This document shows positions 1 to 10,644 of a stretch of 64,000 nt of DNA, one piece after another. The notes beneath the pieces are model-generated. The model was not told the DNA's origin and made no database searches. It saw only the letters and a list, made by a program, of their open reading frames with translations. The stretch comes from Thermomonospora catenispora (GTDB lineage Bacteria > Actinomycetota > Actinomycetes > Streptosporangiales > Streptosporangiaceae). Numbering within the stretch: the stretch's first letter is position 1; each line of letters begins with the position of its first letter. Location of the stretch: assembly GCF_006363815.1 (NCBI RefSeq), contig NZ_RRYT01000009.1, forward strand, positions 58,442 to 122,441, given 5' to 3'. The position numbers and the translations under genes were made by a program.

Positions 1-942
<942 letters not shown>

Positions 943-1135
943 CCGGCCGCTCCGCCGACCGTGCGGGACCGTGCCGCCCGGACGCTCCCGCGGCGGGCGC
1001 GTCACCTCCGACGAACGGGGAGTGGAGGTGGCGCACCCGCCGGTCGGGCATGCCCCGGCGGCCGTGGCGCCGAAAGGCCGCCGCGGGCCGCCTGAGGGCC
1101 GTCCAGGCCGTGCCGTGGACCGGCGGGCCGGCGGG

Positions 1136-1366
1136 TCAGGCGATCAGATGGTCGAAATCGCCGTCCTTGGCCCCTCCGACGAAGGCCTCCATCTCCTCCC
1201 TGGTGTAGATCAGCACCGGTCCCTGCGGGTACCTCGAGTTCCGTACGGCGATCTCGCCGGTGGGGAGCTGGGCCATCTCCACACAGTTGCCGTTGGGGTT
1301 GCTCCGGCGGCTCTTCTGCCAGACCAGCTCCTGGTCGTCGAAGCTCACCGTTGCGGCGTCGTCCAT
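1136..1366 (-). CDS. DUF397 domain-containing small protein
   Basis: This 76-residue protein belongs to the actinobacterial DUF397 family. The signature is W-x-K-S-R-R-S-N-P-N-G-N-C-V-E at residues 16-30, then VRNSR and a C-terminal segment around F..F. Family members usually sit beside XRE regulators with DUF5753 domains and are thought to act with them in developmental or antibiotic regulation; the exact biochemistry is unknown. The start is the ATG at 1366, preceded by an AAGGGGG-like Shine-Dalgarno. It diverges from an RsbW-like ATPase gene at 1511; the nearest XRE gene is 9 kb away. The shared upstream region carries a regular TGCA array. Confidence 0.85.
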   Translation of the reverse strand: MDDAATVSFDDQELVWQKSRRSNPNGNCVEMAQLPTGEIAVRNSRYPQGPVLIYTREEMEAFVGGAKDGDFDHLIA

Positions 1367-1413
1367 GCTTCGCCCCCTTAGGACATGCCCCACCCGAGCC
1401 CCTACTGTACTGA

Positions 1414-1454
1414 ATGCACGTGCATCCGTTCTTGCATACGCCCTTGCACCTGCA
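1414..1454. promoter_or_regulatory. TGCA array between the DUF397 and ATPase genes
   Basis: A 12-base perfect palindrome ATGCACGTGCAT (1414-1425) is followed by three more TGCA tetramers. The five TGCA copies start at 1415, 1421, 1433, 1445 and 1451, so the steps are 6, 12, 12 and 6 and the set is symmetric about 1434.5. A regulator-binding role is inferred from position and symmetry. Confidence 0.45.
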
Positions 1455-1510
1455 CAACAAGCGGAGCAAGATAGCCAACAGCAGGCCACCGACAGCGCTG
1501 GGGTTTCGCG

Positions 1511-2059
1511 ATGATCCTTGACCAGGCAGACACCGTCACCGACACGCCGGCCCGGGAAAGGGACCGGCACTGGTGGCTGTCCGCACTGGACCAATCCCCC
1601 CGGCCGCCCGGCTACTGGCCGGCGCCGGCCTCCTCCAGCCCGCGCACCGCGCGGATCGTGCTGCGCACCGAGGCCGGCTCTCCTCGGGCCGCCCGCCGGT
1701 TCACCGCCCGCACGCTGGACGAATGGGGGCTGACCGAGCCGGCCGACGATGTGACCATGGTCGTCTCGGAGCTGGTCACCAACGCGGTGCGCTACGGCCT
1801 GGACGGCCTGCCGCCGGCCGCTCAGCTGTGCCCGGTGCAGCTGGCCCTGTTCTGTCATCCGCGCCGGCTGGTCGTGGTGGTCACCGATCCCAGCGACCAC
1901 GTTCCGCGGATCGCCGCGCTCGACGCCGACCGGCACGCCGAGAACGGCCGCGGCCTGCGAGTGGTCGAGGCCCTGTCGGACGCCTGGGGATGGGCCCCTC
2001 TCACCAGCGGCGGCAAGGCGGTCTGGGCCGCCTTCGAGCTGCGCCGCCGAACCCCCTGA
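1511..2059 (+). CDS. ATP-binding RsbW-like (HATPase_c_2) regulatory protein
   Basis: This is a 182-residue stand-alone GHKL ATPase of the type that serves as anti-sigma factor or serine kinase in actinobacteria. It has the N box VVSELVTNAVRYG (about residues 84-96), a central strand LVVVVTDPSD (the G1 Asp), and NGRGLRVVEALSDAWGW, the G2-like glycine lid. A weakly conserved N-terminal extension of about 45 residues precedes the domain. No anti-anti-sigma or sigma gene is adjacent. The start is the ATG at 1511, with no strong Shine-Dalgarno nearby. It is divergent from the DUF397 gene, a pairing common in these genomes, and may share its operator array. Confidence 0.8.
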   Translation: MILDQADTVTDTPARERDRHWWLSALDQSPRPPGYWPAPASSSPRTARIVLRTEAGSPRAARRFTARTLDEWGLTEPADDVTMVVSELVTNAVRYGLDGLPPAAQLCPVQLALFCHPRRLVVVVTDPSDHVPRIAALDADRHAENGRGLRVVEALSDAWGWAPLTSGGKAVWAAFELRRRTP

Positions 2060-2065
2060 ACCGGG

Positions 2066-2100
2066 ACCGCCCGGCCCTCCGGACGGCGGGGCCGGGCGGT
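2066..2100. terminator. Bidirectional hairpin terminator
   Basis: Perfect 12-base arms (2066-2077 and 2089-2100) with an 11-base loop lie between the convergent ends of the ATPase gene (2059) and otsA (2138). Confidence 0.6.
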
Positions 2101-2137
2101 CGCGACACCCCGGTCGACGCCCCGGACGGCGGACCGG

Positions 2138-3556
2138 TCAGCGGGCCGACGGCTGGTCGAGGTGGTGCGGATTCTCCAGCGCCGTGAGGAACTCCCGCGC
2201 CCAGCGGTCCACGTCGTGCTCGATCACCCGGCGGCGCATCTGCCGCATCCGTCGGGACTGCTCGGCGGGCTCGGCCCGCAGCGCCTGCAGCATCGTCGCC
2301 TTCAGGCCGTTGATGTCGTAGGGGTTGACCAGGTAGGCCCGTTTGAGCTCGTCGGCGGCTCCGGCGAACTCGCTGAGCACCAGCGCCCCCCGGTGATCGG
2401 CCCGGCAGGCCACGTACTCCTTGGCCACCAGGTTCATGCCGTCCCGCAGCGGGGTGACCACCATCACGTCCGCCGCCAGGTACAGCGCGGCCAGCTCGTC
2501 GCGGGTGTAGGACGTGTGCAGGTAGTGGACCACCGGGACGCCCAGCTCGGCGTGCTCCCCGTTGATCCGGCCGACCTCCTGCTCGATCTGGTCGCGCAGC
2601 AGCCGGTACTGCTCGACCCGCTCCCGGCTGGGCGTGGCGATCTGCACGAACACCGCCTCACCGGGCTTGAGGTCGCCGTCGCGGAACAGCTCCCCGAACG
2701 CCTGCAGCCGCTGGGCGATGCCCTTGGTGTAGTCCAGCCGGTCCACCCCGAGCAGCACCTTGGCCCCGCCCAGGTCGGCCCGGATCTCCTCGGCCCGCTG
2801 CCGGACCGCCGGATCGTTGATCAGTCCCTCCAGCTCGCGCACGTCCACCGAGATCGGGAACGCCGCCGCCCGCACGGCCCGGCCGCCGACGAAGGCCATC
2901 TGCCCGCTGGTCCGCCCGTCCAGGAGCCGGCGGGCCAGCCGCAGGAAGTTGGCCGCGGCCCCGGGTCGCTGGAAGCCCACCAGGTCCGCGCCCAGCAGCC
3001 CTTCGATGATCTGCCGCCGCCACGGCAGCTGCCAGAACAGCTCCATCGGCGGGAACGGGATGTGCAGGAAGAACCCGATCCGCAGGTCCGGCCGCAGCTC
3101 CCGGAGCATCGCCGGGACCAGCTGCAGCTGGTAGTCCTGCACCCACACCACCGCGCCGTCGGCGGCGATCTCGGCGGCCTTCTCGGCGAACCGCCGGTTG
3201 ACCTTGACGTAGGCGTCCCAGAGCTTGCGCTGGTACACCGGCGGAGCGATCACGTCGTGGTACAGCGGCCACAGCGTGGCGTTGGAGAAGCCCTCGTAGT
3301 ACCGCTCGACCTCCAGCGCCGACAGCCCGATCGGCACCAGGTACATGCCGTCCTCGACGAACGGCGGCAGTTCCTCGTCCGGAGCGCCGGGCCACCCGAT
3401 CCACGCCCCACCCCTGGCCCGCATCACCGGTGCGATCGCGGTCACCAGCCCGCCGGGACTGCGCCGCCATGTGGGCGCGCCGTCCTCGCCGTTGACCCGG
3501 TCCACCGGAAGCCGGTTGGCCACCACGACGAACTCGAACTTGCTGCGGTCCGACAC
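2138..3556 (-). CDS. otsA: Alpha,alpha-trehalose-phosphate synthase (UDP-forming)
   Basis: This GT20 enzyme transfers glucose from UDP-glucose to glucose-6-phosphate to give trehalose-6-phosphate, for osmotic and stress protection. It has 472 residues, the usual length. Visible motifs are VVVANRLPV at the N-terminus, [31 protein letters not shown], the sugar-nucleotide loop [10 protein letters not shown], and the C-terminal [10 protein letters not shown] nucleotide-binding motif. GTG at 3556 is chosen because GGGAGG sits just upstream. No otsB phosphatase is seen in the window. A release-factor-like gene lies 72 bases upstream on the same strand, so co-transcription is possible. Confidence 0.95.
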   Translation of the reverse strand: MSDRSKFEFVVVANRLPVDRVNGEDGAPTWRRSPGGLVTAIAPVMRARGGAWIGWPGAPDEELPPFVEDGMYLVPIGLSALEVERYYEGFSNATLWPLYHDVIAPPVYQRKLWDAYVKVNRRFAEKAAEIAADGAVVWVQDYQLQLVPAMLRELRPDLRIGFFLHIPFPPMELFWQLPWRRQIIEGLLGADLVGFQRPGAAANFLRLARRLLDGRTSGQMAFVGGRAVRAAAFPISVDVRELEGLINDPAVRQRAEEIRADLGGAKVLLGVDRLDYTKGIAQRLQAFGELFRDGDLKPGEAVFVQIATPSRERVEQYRLLRDQIEQEVGRINGEHAELGVPVVHYLHTSYTRDELAALYLAADVMVVTPLRDGMNLVAKEYVACRADHRGALVLSEFAGAADELKRAYLVNPYDINGLKATMLQALRAEPAEQSRRMRQMRRRVIEHDVDRWAREFLTALENPHHLDQPSAR

Positions 3557-3620
3557 GCATCCTCCCTGCCATTCCGTGATCAGATGCCCGGAAACCGGCG
3601 ATCGAACCGCGTCACGGCGT

Positions 3621-3632
3621 GTGATCGATCAC
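3621..3632. promoter_or_regulatory. Perfect 12-bp palindrome upstream of otsA
   Basis: GTGATCGATCAC straddles the stop codon of the release-factor-like gene and lies 65 bases before the otsA start. It resembles a dimeric-regulator site; the binding protein is unknown. Confidence 0.35.
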
Positions 3633-4393
3633 CCGCCCCGGACCTCGTGCGGCGGGTTCGGGCCGTCGAGCGGGCCCCGCGGGCCGATCGTCCGCCCGGT
3701 CCGTCGGTCGTGGACGCGGACCGGGACGAGGGCCGGGCGGACGAAGCGATGCGCCGGCTCGGCGGGATCCAGCCGTTCGGCGAGCAGCAGCGCCAGCACG
3801 GTGCGCAGGGCGCGGTCGCGGGCCTCGCGAGGGGAGTCCGCCGATCGTCCCCACCCGCTCAGGCCGGACGGGAGATGGGTGACGGCGACACGGGTGACGC
3901 CGTCCCGGGCGCAGAGCGTGTCGATGCTCCACTCGCCCGGCTCCCCCGGAGGATCGCCGGGCTCGCCGGAGTCGGGCAGCATCGGCACCCGCACCGTCTC
4001 GCCGGTCTCCGCGTCGCGGTGCAGGCCCGTCTCGTGCTTGAAGACGCTCCACGCGCCGGGGCCGTCCTCGCCCGCGCAGACCGCCGGGTCCATGGGCGGG
4101 GTCGGGTCGGTGAAGCGCTCGACGCGCCAGCCGCGCCGCCGCGCGCTCCGCTCGTAGACCCGCAGCAGCCACGACGCCAGGGCGCCGCGCCCGTCGATGC
4201 GGATCACCACGTCGTAGGGGTCGAAGCGGTCGCGCACCCCCTCCGCCCCGCCGAAGCTCAGCGCCTCCAGGGCGGCCGGCTCGCGACGGAGCCTGCGGGC
4301 CAGCCGGAGACGGCGCAGCACGGCGGGGTCGCGCAGCCGCTCCTCGATGTCGGCATACTCGGCCAGGGCCGCCTCGTAGCCCGAACCTGCCAT
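3629..4393 (-). CDS. Release-factor-like protein lacking the GGQ motif
   Basis: This 254-residue protein resembles class I peptide chain release factors. The N-terminus is a short helical stretch. Next, DVVIRIDGRGALASWLLRVY followed by RRRGWRVE matches the PCRF-domain pattern E-I-R-x-G-x-G-G-x-E-A...L..MY...ERRGWKVE. Then VTRVAVTHLPSGL matches the RF-1 domain strand that normally follows the catalytic loop. The GGQ tripeptide that triggers peptidyl-tRNA hydrolysis should lie between SIDT and VTRVAVTHLP but is absent, and the charged tail resembles a degraded RF C-terminus. A role as an active terminator is therefore unlikely; ribosome binding or rescue is conceivable. ATG 4393 follows a GATGAT hexamer by 6 bases, so it may be leaderless. 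Confidence 0.65.
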   Translation of the reverse strand: MAGSGYEAALAEYADIEERLRDPAVLRRLRLARRLRREPAALEALSFGGAEGVRDRFDPYDVVIRIDGRGALASWLLRVYERSARRRGWRVERFTDPTPPMDPAVCAGEDGPGAWSVFKHETGLHRDAETGETVRVPMLPDSGEPGDPPGEPGEWSIDTLCARDGVTRVAVTHLPSGLSGWGRSADSPREARDRALRTVLALLLAERLDPAEPAHRFVRPALVPVRVHDRRTGRTIGPRGPLDGPNPPHEVRGG

Positions 4394-4426
4394 GGGTACA
4401 TCATCCCGCAATAAGGAGAAATCAAC

Positions 4427-5527
4427 ATGTCCGGCGATTTCGGAGGAATTGTCCGGCTTGTTGCGCGGGAGGTGCTCCGGCCCCGATCGGCGGAGGAGGT
4501 CGCCGCCGTGCTGCGCGACGCGGACGGCCCCGTGGTGCCCCGGGGGTGCGCGCACTCGACCTACGGGCAGGCGCAGACGGACGGCGGCGTGCTGCTGGAC
4601 ATGCGCGGGCTGCGCGCCGTGCACCGGGTGCGGCCGGACCGGGTGACGGTGGACGCGGGCGCGACGTGGCGCGAGGTGCTGGAGGCGACGCTGCCGCACG
4701 GCCGCACTCCCCCGGTGCTCACCGACCACCTGGACGTGACCGTGGGCGGGACGCTGTCGGCGGGCGGAGTGGGCGGCGCCTCGCACCGGCACGGCCTCCA
4801 GGCCGACCAGGTGCTGTCCCTGGAGGTGGCGACCCCGCGAGGCGAGGTGGTCGCCTGCTCCCCCGAGCGCCGCCGGGACCTGTTCGACGCCGTGCGCGGC
4901 GGACTGGGCCGGCACGGCGTGATCGTGCGGGCGGTGCTGCGGCTCGTCCCGGCCCCCGAGCGGGTCCGGGTGCACACTCTGGCGTACGCGACGGCCGGGG
5001 CGCTCCTGGACGCTCTGCGCCGCCTCCCCGCCGATCATCTTCAGGGACGGGCCAAGCTCGACCCGGTGTGGCGGTACGAGCTGACCGCGGCCGTGTACGG
5101 GTCCGGGCCGGAGATCACAGGGGCGTTCGAGGTCGCGGAGACCTCCTATGCGGAGTTCGTCGACCGGATGCGCCCGGACGTGGCGGAGCTGATCCGGCTG
5201 GGCGAGTGGGCGCGCCCCCACCCATGGGGCATCGTCTTCCTTCCGGCCCGGCGCGCCGCCGCGGTCATCGAGGCCACCCTCGCCGAGACCACGGCCGCCG
5301 ACCTCGGCCTCAGCGGCCTGGTCCTGATCAGCCGGCCGGTCGTCCGGAACGTCCCGGCGCTGCCCGTCCCGCCCGACCCGGTGATGCTGGCGATGCTGCG
5401 GACCGCCTCCCCCGGCGCCGCCGATCCGGCCGTCATGCTGGAGGCCAACCGGCGCCTGCTGGAACGCGCCCGCGCGGTCGGCGGCACCCGCTATCCGATC
5501 GACGCGGTCCCCCCGGAGGCCGGCTGA
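4427..5527 (+). CDS. FAD-binding oxidoreductase, cytokinin-dehydrogenase-like
   Basis: This 366-residue flavoprotein of the VAO/PCMH family has an N-terminal FAD-binding domain: VVPRGCAHSTYGQA, where His is the likely covalent 8-alpha-histidyl FAD site, then VDAGATWREVLEATL, VGGTLSAGGVGG..HRHG, and LFDAVRGGLGRHGVI. The last two closely follow cytokinin oxidase consensus. The C-terminal substrate domain is shorter than in plant cytokinin dehydrogenases (about 500 residues), so the substrate is uncertain. The start ATG has AAGGAG 9 bases upstream. It diverges from the release-factor-like gene with 33 bases between start codons, so the two probably share a control region. Confidence 0.8.
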   Translation: MSGDFGGIVRLVAREVLRPRSAEEVAAVLRDADGPVVPRGCAHSTYGQAQTDGGVLLDMRGLRAVHRVRPDRVTVDAGATWREVLEATLPHGRTPPVLTDHLDVTVGGTLSAGGVGGASHRHGLQADQVLSLEVATPRGEVVACSPERRRDLFDAVRGGLGRHGVIVRAVLRLVPAPERVRVHTLAYATAGALLDALRRLPADHLQGRAKLDPVWRYELTAAVYGSGPEITGAFEVAETSYAEFVDRMRPDVAELIRLGEWARPHPWGIVFLPARRAAAVIEATLAETTAADLGLSGLVLISRPVVRNVPALPVPPDPVMLAMLRTASPGAADPAVMLEANRRLLERARAVGGTRYPIDAVPPEAG

Positions 5528-5537
5528 GACGGCGCCA

Positions 5538-5560
5538 GCCCCGGCCGCGGCGGCCGGGGC
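5538..5560. terminator. Bidirectional hairpin terminator
   Basis: Perfect 9-base arms GCCCCGGCC/GGCCGGGGC with a 5-base loop lie between the convergent ends of the FAD gene (5527) and the citrate synthase gene (5595). Confidence 0.6.
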
Positions 5561-5594
5561 CCGCGGCGCCCGCCGTGATCCCGGCTTCCGCCGC

Positions 5595-6878
<1,284 letters not shown>

Positions 6879-7027
6879 ACGTCCTCCTCGTCCATGCTGT
6901 GCGCGCGTCTTCACATCGGAGCCGGGGTCACCGGCGTGTCGGGGTCCGTCGCCGCGTGGTGTGGCGAGGTCCTCCCCCTCCGGGACCTTAGCGACACCCG
7001 CCTCCCGATTCGTACGGCGACCCCGGC

Positions 7028-7879
7028 TCACGCGACGCGCGCGCCGAGCCCGGCCGGGGCGTGGGCGATCACGAAGGCCTCCAGATCCTGCAAAGACAGC
7101 CCCATCGGGGGGATGGCCACCAGCCGGTGGACGCCCAACTCGGCGTAAGACCGAACGATCTCGGGGGTGAGACGGCGGGCGGCGCACACCGAGATCTCCA
7201 GCGGCGTCTCCCGGCCGTACTCGTCGGCGGTCTCCCGGAGGGAGGCGATCTGCTCGGCGGCGGCGCGCAGTCCCAGCATGAACCCGAACCAGCCGTCGCC
7301 GTGCTCGACGGCGCGGCGGTGCGCGGCCGGGCTGTGCCCGCCGACGACCACCGGCAGCCGGCGCTGCAGGGGCCGCGGGTGGGCGTCCACCCCGGAGAAC
7401 GAGACGTACCGGCCGTGGAAGGCGGGCTTGTCGGCGTGCCACATCTGCCGCATCGCCTTGAGGTACTCGGTGGTGCGCGCGCCCCGCTCCTCCATCGGGA
7501 CGCCCAGCGCCCGCAGCTCCGGCTCCAGGTATCCGGCGGCGATCCCGGCGATGACCCGCCCTCCGCTCAGCACGTCCACGCTGGCGAACTGCTTGGCCAG
7601 CACCAGGGGGTTGCGCTGCGGCAGCACCACGACCCCGGTGGCCAGCCGGATCCGTTCGGTGTGCGCGGCCAGGAACGCCAGTGTCACCAGAGGGTCCAGC
7701 AGCGGCTCGTCCGGCTCCATCGGGGACGGTTCCACGCGCGGGCTGGGCAGGGCGGGATGGTCGGCGACCCACAGCGAGTCGTAGCCGAGCTCCTCGGCCA
7801 GCGCGGCGATCCGCGCGGCGCCCCGCCGGTCCGCGGCGGCGTGCATGTTGGCCGGGAACAAGCCGATCGTCGGTGTCAT
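7028..7879 (-). CDS. LLM-class F420-dependent oxidoreductase
   Basis: A 283-residue luciferase-like TIM-barrel protein. IGLFPAN at the N-terminus, ELGYDSLWVADHPAL, IRLATGVVVLPQRNPLVLAKQFASVDVLSGGRV split over strands 3-4, and PVVVGGHSP are the typical LLM/F420 signatures. It probably transfers hydride from F420H2 or oxidises an F420-linked substrate; the substrate cannot be told from sequence. ATG 7879 is preferred over GTG 7888, because TAGCGT lies exactly 7 bases before the ATG and no Shine-Dalgarno is present. This looks leaderless. A 148-base gap precedes the convergent-side citrate synthase promoter. Confidence 0.85.
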   Translation of the reverse strand: MTPTIGLFPANMHAAADRRGAARIAALAEELGYDSLWVADHPALPSPRVEPSPMEPDEPLLDPLVTLAFLAAHTERIRLATGVVVLPQRNPLVLAKQFASVDVLSGGRVIAGIAAGYLEPELRALGVPMEERGARTTEYLKAMRQMWHADKPAFHGRYVSFSGVDAHPRPLQRRLPVVVGGHSPAAHRRAVEHGDGWFGFMLGLRAAAEQIASLRETADEYGRETPLEISVCAARRLTPEIVRSYAELGVHRLVAIPPMGLSLQDLEAFVIAHAPAGLGARVA

Positions 7880-7991
7880 GGCGATCACGCTACGACCAGA
7901 CGCTCGACCTCCGTCAACGCCGGTCCCGCATGACCGAACGCGACCAGAACGAATGCGACCGGAACGCGTCTCCGGCGTCTCCGCCGGAACT

Positions 7992-8005
7992 TACGATGAT
8001 CTTGG
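7992..8005 (+). promoter_or_regulatory. Promoter-like element with 12-mer shared with 8897-8908
   Basis: TACGAT (7992-7997) is a good -10-like hexamer, and CGATGATCTTGG (7994-8005) recurs exactly at 8897-8908 before the next gene, in each case about 30-40 bases upstream of the start codon. Shared regulation is inferred. Confidence 0.4.
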
Positions 8006-8042
8006 CGTGGAGGTCCCTGGTGAGCGGCGACAAGGAGACAGC

Positions 8043-8855
8043 ATGACGGGCAGCGGCTCCCGGGCGGGCGGGTTCGGATTCGACCCGACCGTCCCCAACA
8101 TCGCCCGGATGTACGACTACTACCTGGGGGGCAAGGACAATTACGAGGCCGACCGCAGGCGCGCACACGAGGCGATGCAGGCCGACCCGACCCTGCTGAC
8201 CTGCATCCGGGAGAACCGCGCCTTCCTCGGCCGGGCGGTGCGCTTCCTGGCCGAGCAGGGCATCGACCAGTTCCTGGACATCGGCACCGGGCTGCCCACT
8301 CAGCAGAACGTGCACCAGATCGCCCAGTCGGTGAATCCGCGCGCGCGCGTGGTCTACGTGGACAACGACGACCAGGTGGTCGCGCACGCCCGGGCGCTGC
8401 TGGCCTCCGACACCGAGACCACCACGATCGTGCACGCGGATCTGCGGCGCCCCGGGGAGATCCTGGAGCACCCCGAGACCCGGCGACTGCTGGACTTCGA
8501 CAAGCCGATCGGGATGCTGGTGGTGGCGACGCTGCACTTCGTGCCCGACTCCGACGACCCGTGGGGGGTCATGGCGGAGCTGCGGAACGCCCTCGCCCCG
8601 GGCAGCCACCTGGCCCTCACGCACGCCTCCGCCGACGGGATGCCGGACCTGGTCGCCAAGGTCGTCGAGGTCTACCGCAAGACCAACGCCCCCGGGACCC
8701 CCCGCACCGCCGAGCAGGTCACCGCCCTGTTCGGCGACTTCGAGCTGCTGGAGCCGGGACTGGTGTGGGCGCCGCTGTGGCGGCCGGAGCGGCCGGTGAC
8801 CCCCGAGGAGGCGATCCGCACCTGGTTCTACGCCGGAGTCGGCCGCAAGCCCTGA
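8043..8855 (+). CDS. SAM-dependent methyltransferase, SAV2177/DUF574 family
   Basis: This 270-residue protein opens with the family hallmark F.FD.TVPN.ARMYDYYLGGKDNYEADR, given here in part. It then shows FLDIGTGLPTQQNVH (the SAM-binding loop; DIGTG), VVYVDNDDQVVAHARALL (strand 2 acidic residues), and DFDKPIGMLVVATLHFVPD. The family is abundant in actinomycetes and usually lacks an assigned substrate. AAGGAG precedes the ATG by 5-6 bases. The acyl-CoA synthetase gene follows after 82 bases and shares a 12-base promoter-proximal word, suggesting parallel control. Confidence 0.9.
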   Translation: MTGSGSRAGGFGFDPTVPNIARMYDYYLGGKDNYEADRRRAHEAMQADPTLLTCIRENRAFLGRAVRFLAEQGIDQFLDIGTGLPTQQNVHQIAQSVNPRARVVYVDNDDQVVAHARALLASDTETTTIVHADLRRPGEILEHPETRRLLDFDKPIGMLVVATLHFVPDSDDPWGVMAELRNALAPGSHLALTHASADGMPDLVAKVVEVYRKTNAPGTPRTAEQVTALFGDFELLEPGLVWAPLWRPERPVTPEEAIRTWFYAGVGRKP

Positions 8856-8896
8856 CGCGGACTCCAAGACGCGTGTATCGACGACGCCCTCGCTTT

Positions 8897-8908
8897 CGAT
8901 GATCTTGG
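8897..8908 (+). promoter_or_regulatory. Second copy of CGATGATCTTGG
   Basis: Exact repeat of the word at 7994-8005, here with TTCGAT (8895-8900) as a possible -10, 30 bases before the acyl-CoA synthetase start. Confidence 0.35.
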
Positions 8909-8937
8909 TAGGGGATCGACAGCGAGGGGAGAAGGCG

Positions 8938-10506
8938 ATGCGATCAATGACGATCGGGACGGCGCTGGCCGAGGCCGCCCGGCAGGACCGGGTGTTCCTG
9001 CGCGAGGGGGATCGGGAGATCACCTACGCCGAGTTCGCGGAGACGGCGGAGCGGGTGGCCGCCGGTCTGGCCGCGCGCGGGGTGCGCCGCGGCGACCGGA
9101 TCGGACTGATGGGCCTGAACACGCCGCAGTGGCTGGCGGCGTTCTTCGGCGCCGCCCGGCTCGGAGCGGTGATCGTCACGTTGAACGTGCGGTACCGCGA
9201 ACGCGAGCTGTCCCACATGCTCGGCCAGAGCGGGGCCCGCATGGTGATCTGCCCCGCCGAGGCGGGCGGGTTCGACTTCGCCGCCTTCTTCGCCGGCTTC
9301 CGCGAGCAGGTCCCGGACGTCACCGACCATGTGTTCTTCGGCGCGGCGCCGGACTGGGCGATCTCGTTCGAGGAGCTGACCGCCGCCGAGGGGCGGGCGC
9401 CGCAGGAGGCGGCGTCCGCGGACGATCCCCTGATGATCCTCTACACCTCCGGCACGACGGGCCGTCCCAAGGGCGCGGTCATCACCCACCGCGGCATCCT
9501 GGCCTCGGCGCGGGCGCAGGCCGAGCACTGCGGGATGACCCGCGACGACGTGCTGCTGGGGCACCTGCCGTTCAACCACGTCGGCGGGATCACCTGCACC
9601 GTGCTGGCCGCGCTGGTCTCGGGCGCGTCGGTGGCGCTGCTGCCGGCCTTCAGCCCCGACGGGGCGCTGCGCGCGATCGAGCGGCACCGGGTGACCTGGC
9701 TGAACGCGGTGCCGACCATGTACGTGATGATGCTGGGGCATGAGAGCTTCGCCGAGCGGGACACCTCGTCGGTGCGGATCTGCACCGCGGGCGGGTCGAA
9801 CCTGGAGCCGGCGCTGGCCGAGGAGATCCGCCGTGCCTTCCCCAAGGCGCGGCTGTTCGGGCTGTACGGCCTGTCGGAGACGTCGGGCGCGTGCGTGCTG
9901 TCCCGGCCCGACGACGACCCGGAGACGGTGTCGCGCACGCTGGGCGTGGTGATCGGCGACTTCCGGGCCCGGGTGGTCGGCCCGGACGGCGCGGAGCTGC
10001 CCGCCGGGGAGACCGGCGAGCTGCAGATCCGCGGCGACTGCGTGGCGGCGGGTTACTGGGACATGCCGGAGGAGACGGCGGAGACGTTCGGCGCGGACGG
10101 GTGGCTGGCCACCGGCGACATGGCGGAGATGGAGCCGGACGGGCACCTGGTGCTGCGCGGCCGCAAGAAGGAGATGTACGTCTGCGGCGGCTTCAACGTC
10201 TACCCGGTCGAGATCGAGAACGTGCTGGCCGCCCATCCCAAGGTCGCGATGGCGGCCGGATTCGGGGTGCCCGACCCGGTGCACGGCGAGGTCGGCCGGT
10301 TCTATGTGGTGCCGCGCCGGGGAGTGGAGCCGCCCACCGAGCGGGAGCTGACCGAGTACTGCCGGGAGCGGCTGGCCGACTACAAGGTGCCGCGCCAATT
10401 CGTGATCACCGAGGAGGTGCCGCTGACCCCGGTCGGCAAGATCCACAAAGTCGCGTTGCGGGAGCGCGATCTGTCCCGGGCGCAGGGGTCCCGGCCCCGG
10501 GAATGA
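8938..10506 (+). CDS. Fatty-acid/acyl-CoA synthetase (ANL superfamily)
   Basis: A 522-residue adenylate-forming ligase that activates a carboxylic acid to acyl-AMP and then acyl-CoA. Core motifs appear in order: ILYTSGTTGRPKG (A3 P-loop), HLPFNHVGG (A4), FGLYGLSETSG (A5), WLATGDMAEMEPDG (A7), GRKKEMYVCGGFNVYPVEIE (A8), and PVGKIHKVAL (A10, catalytic Lys). The linker and C-terminal domain are complete. The substrate is probably a medium- or long-chain fatty acid or aromatic acid. ATG 8938 has a purine-rich AGGGGAGAAGG in front. It lies in the same direction as an aldehyde dehydrogenase 1.1 kb downstream, but with a regulator gene between. Confidence 0.9.
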   Translation: MRSMTIGTALAEAARQDRVFLREGDREITYAEFAETAERVAAGLAARGVRRGDRIGLMGLNTPQWLAAFFGAARLGAVIVTLNVRYRERELSHMLGQSGARMVICPAEAGGFDFAAFFAGFREQVPDVTDHVFFGAAPDWAISFEELTAAEGRAPQEAASADDPLMILYTSGTTGRPKGAVITHRGILASARAQAEHCGMTRDDVLLGHLPFNHVGGITCTVLAALVSGASVALLPAFSPDGALRAIERHRVTWLNAVPTMYVMMLGHESFAERDTSSVRICTAGGSNLEPALAEEIRRAFPKARLFGLYGLSETSGACVLSRPDDDPETVSRTLGVVIGDFRARVVGPDGAELPAGETGELQIRGDCVAAGYWDMPEETAETFGADGWLATGDMAEMEPDGHLVLRGRKKEMYVCGGFNVYPVEIENVLAAHPKVAMAAGFGVPDPVHGEVGRFYVVPRRGVEPPTERELTEYCRERLADYKVPRQFVITEEVPLTPVGKIHKVALRERDLSRAQGSRPRE

Positions 10507-10644
10507 GGCCCGGCGTCACGCGGCGCCGGGGCCGACGTGATGCAATGCGACTTTTACCACGATTCATTAGGCTGGAGGATCCTGTTCGCCCGAACGAGGG
10601 CGGGCTCCCCGATTGGCTGGTGTCCGTTGCATGAGGAAGCGCTG

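Noticed and set aside
4394..5221. N-terminal extension of the release-factor-like gene
   Set aside because: The minus-strand frame stays open but is antisense to the FAD oxidoreductase gene, which has clear motifs and a good ribosome-binding site.
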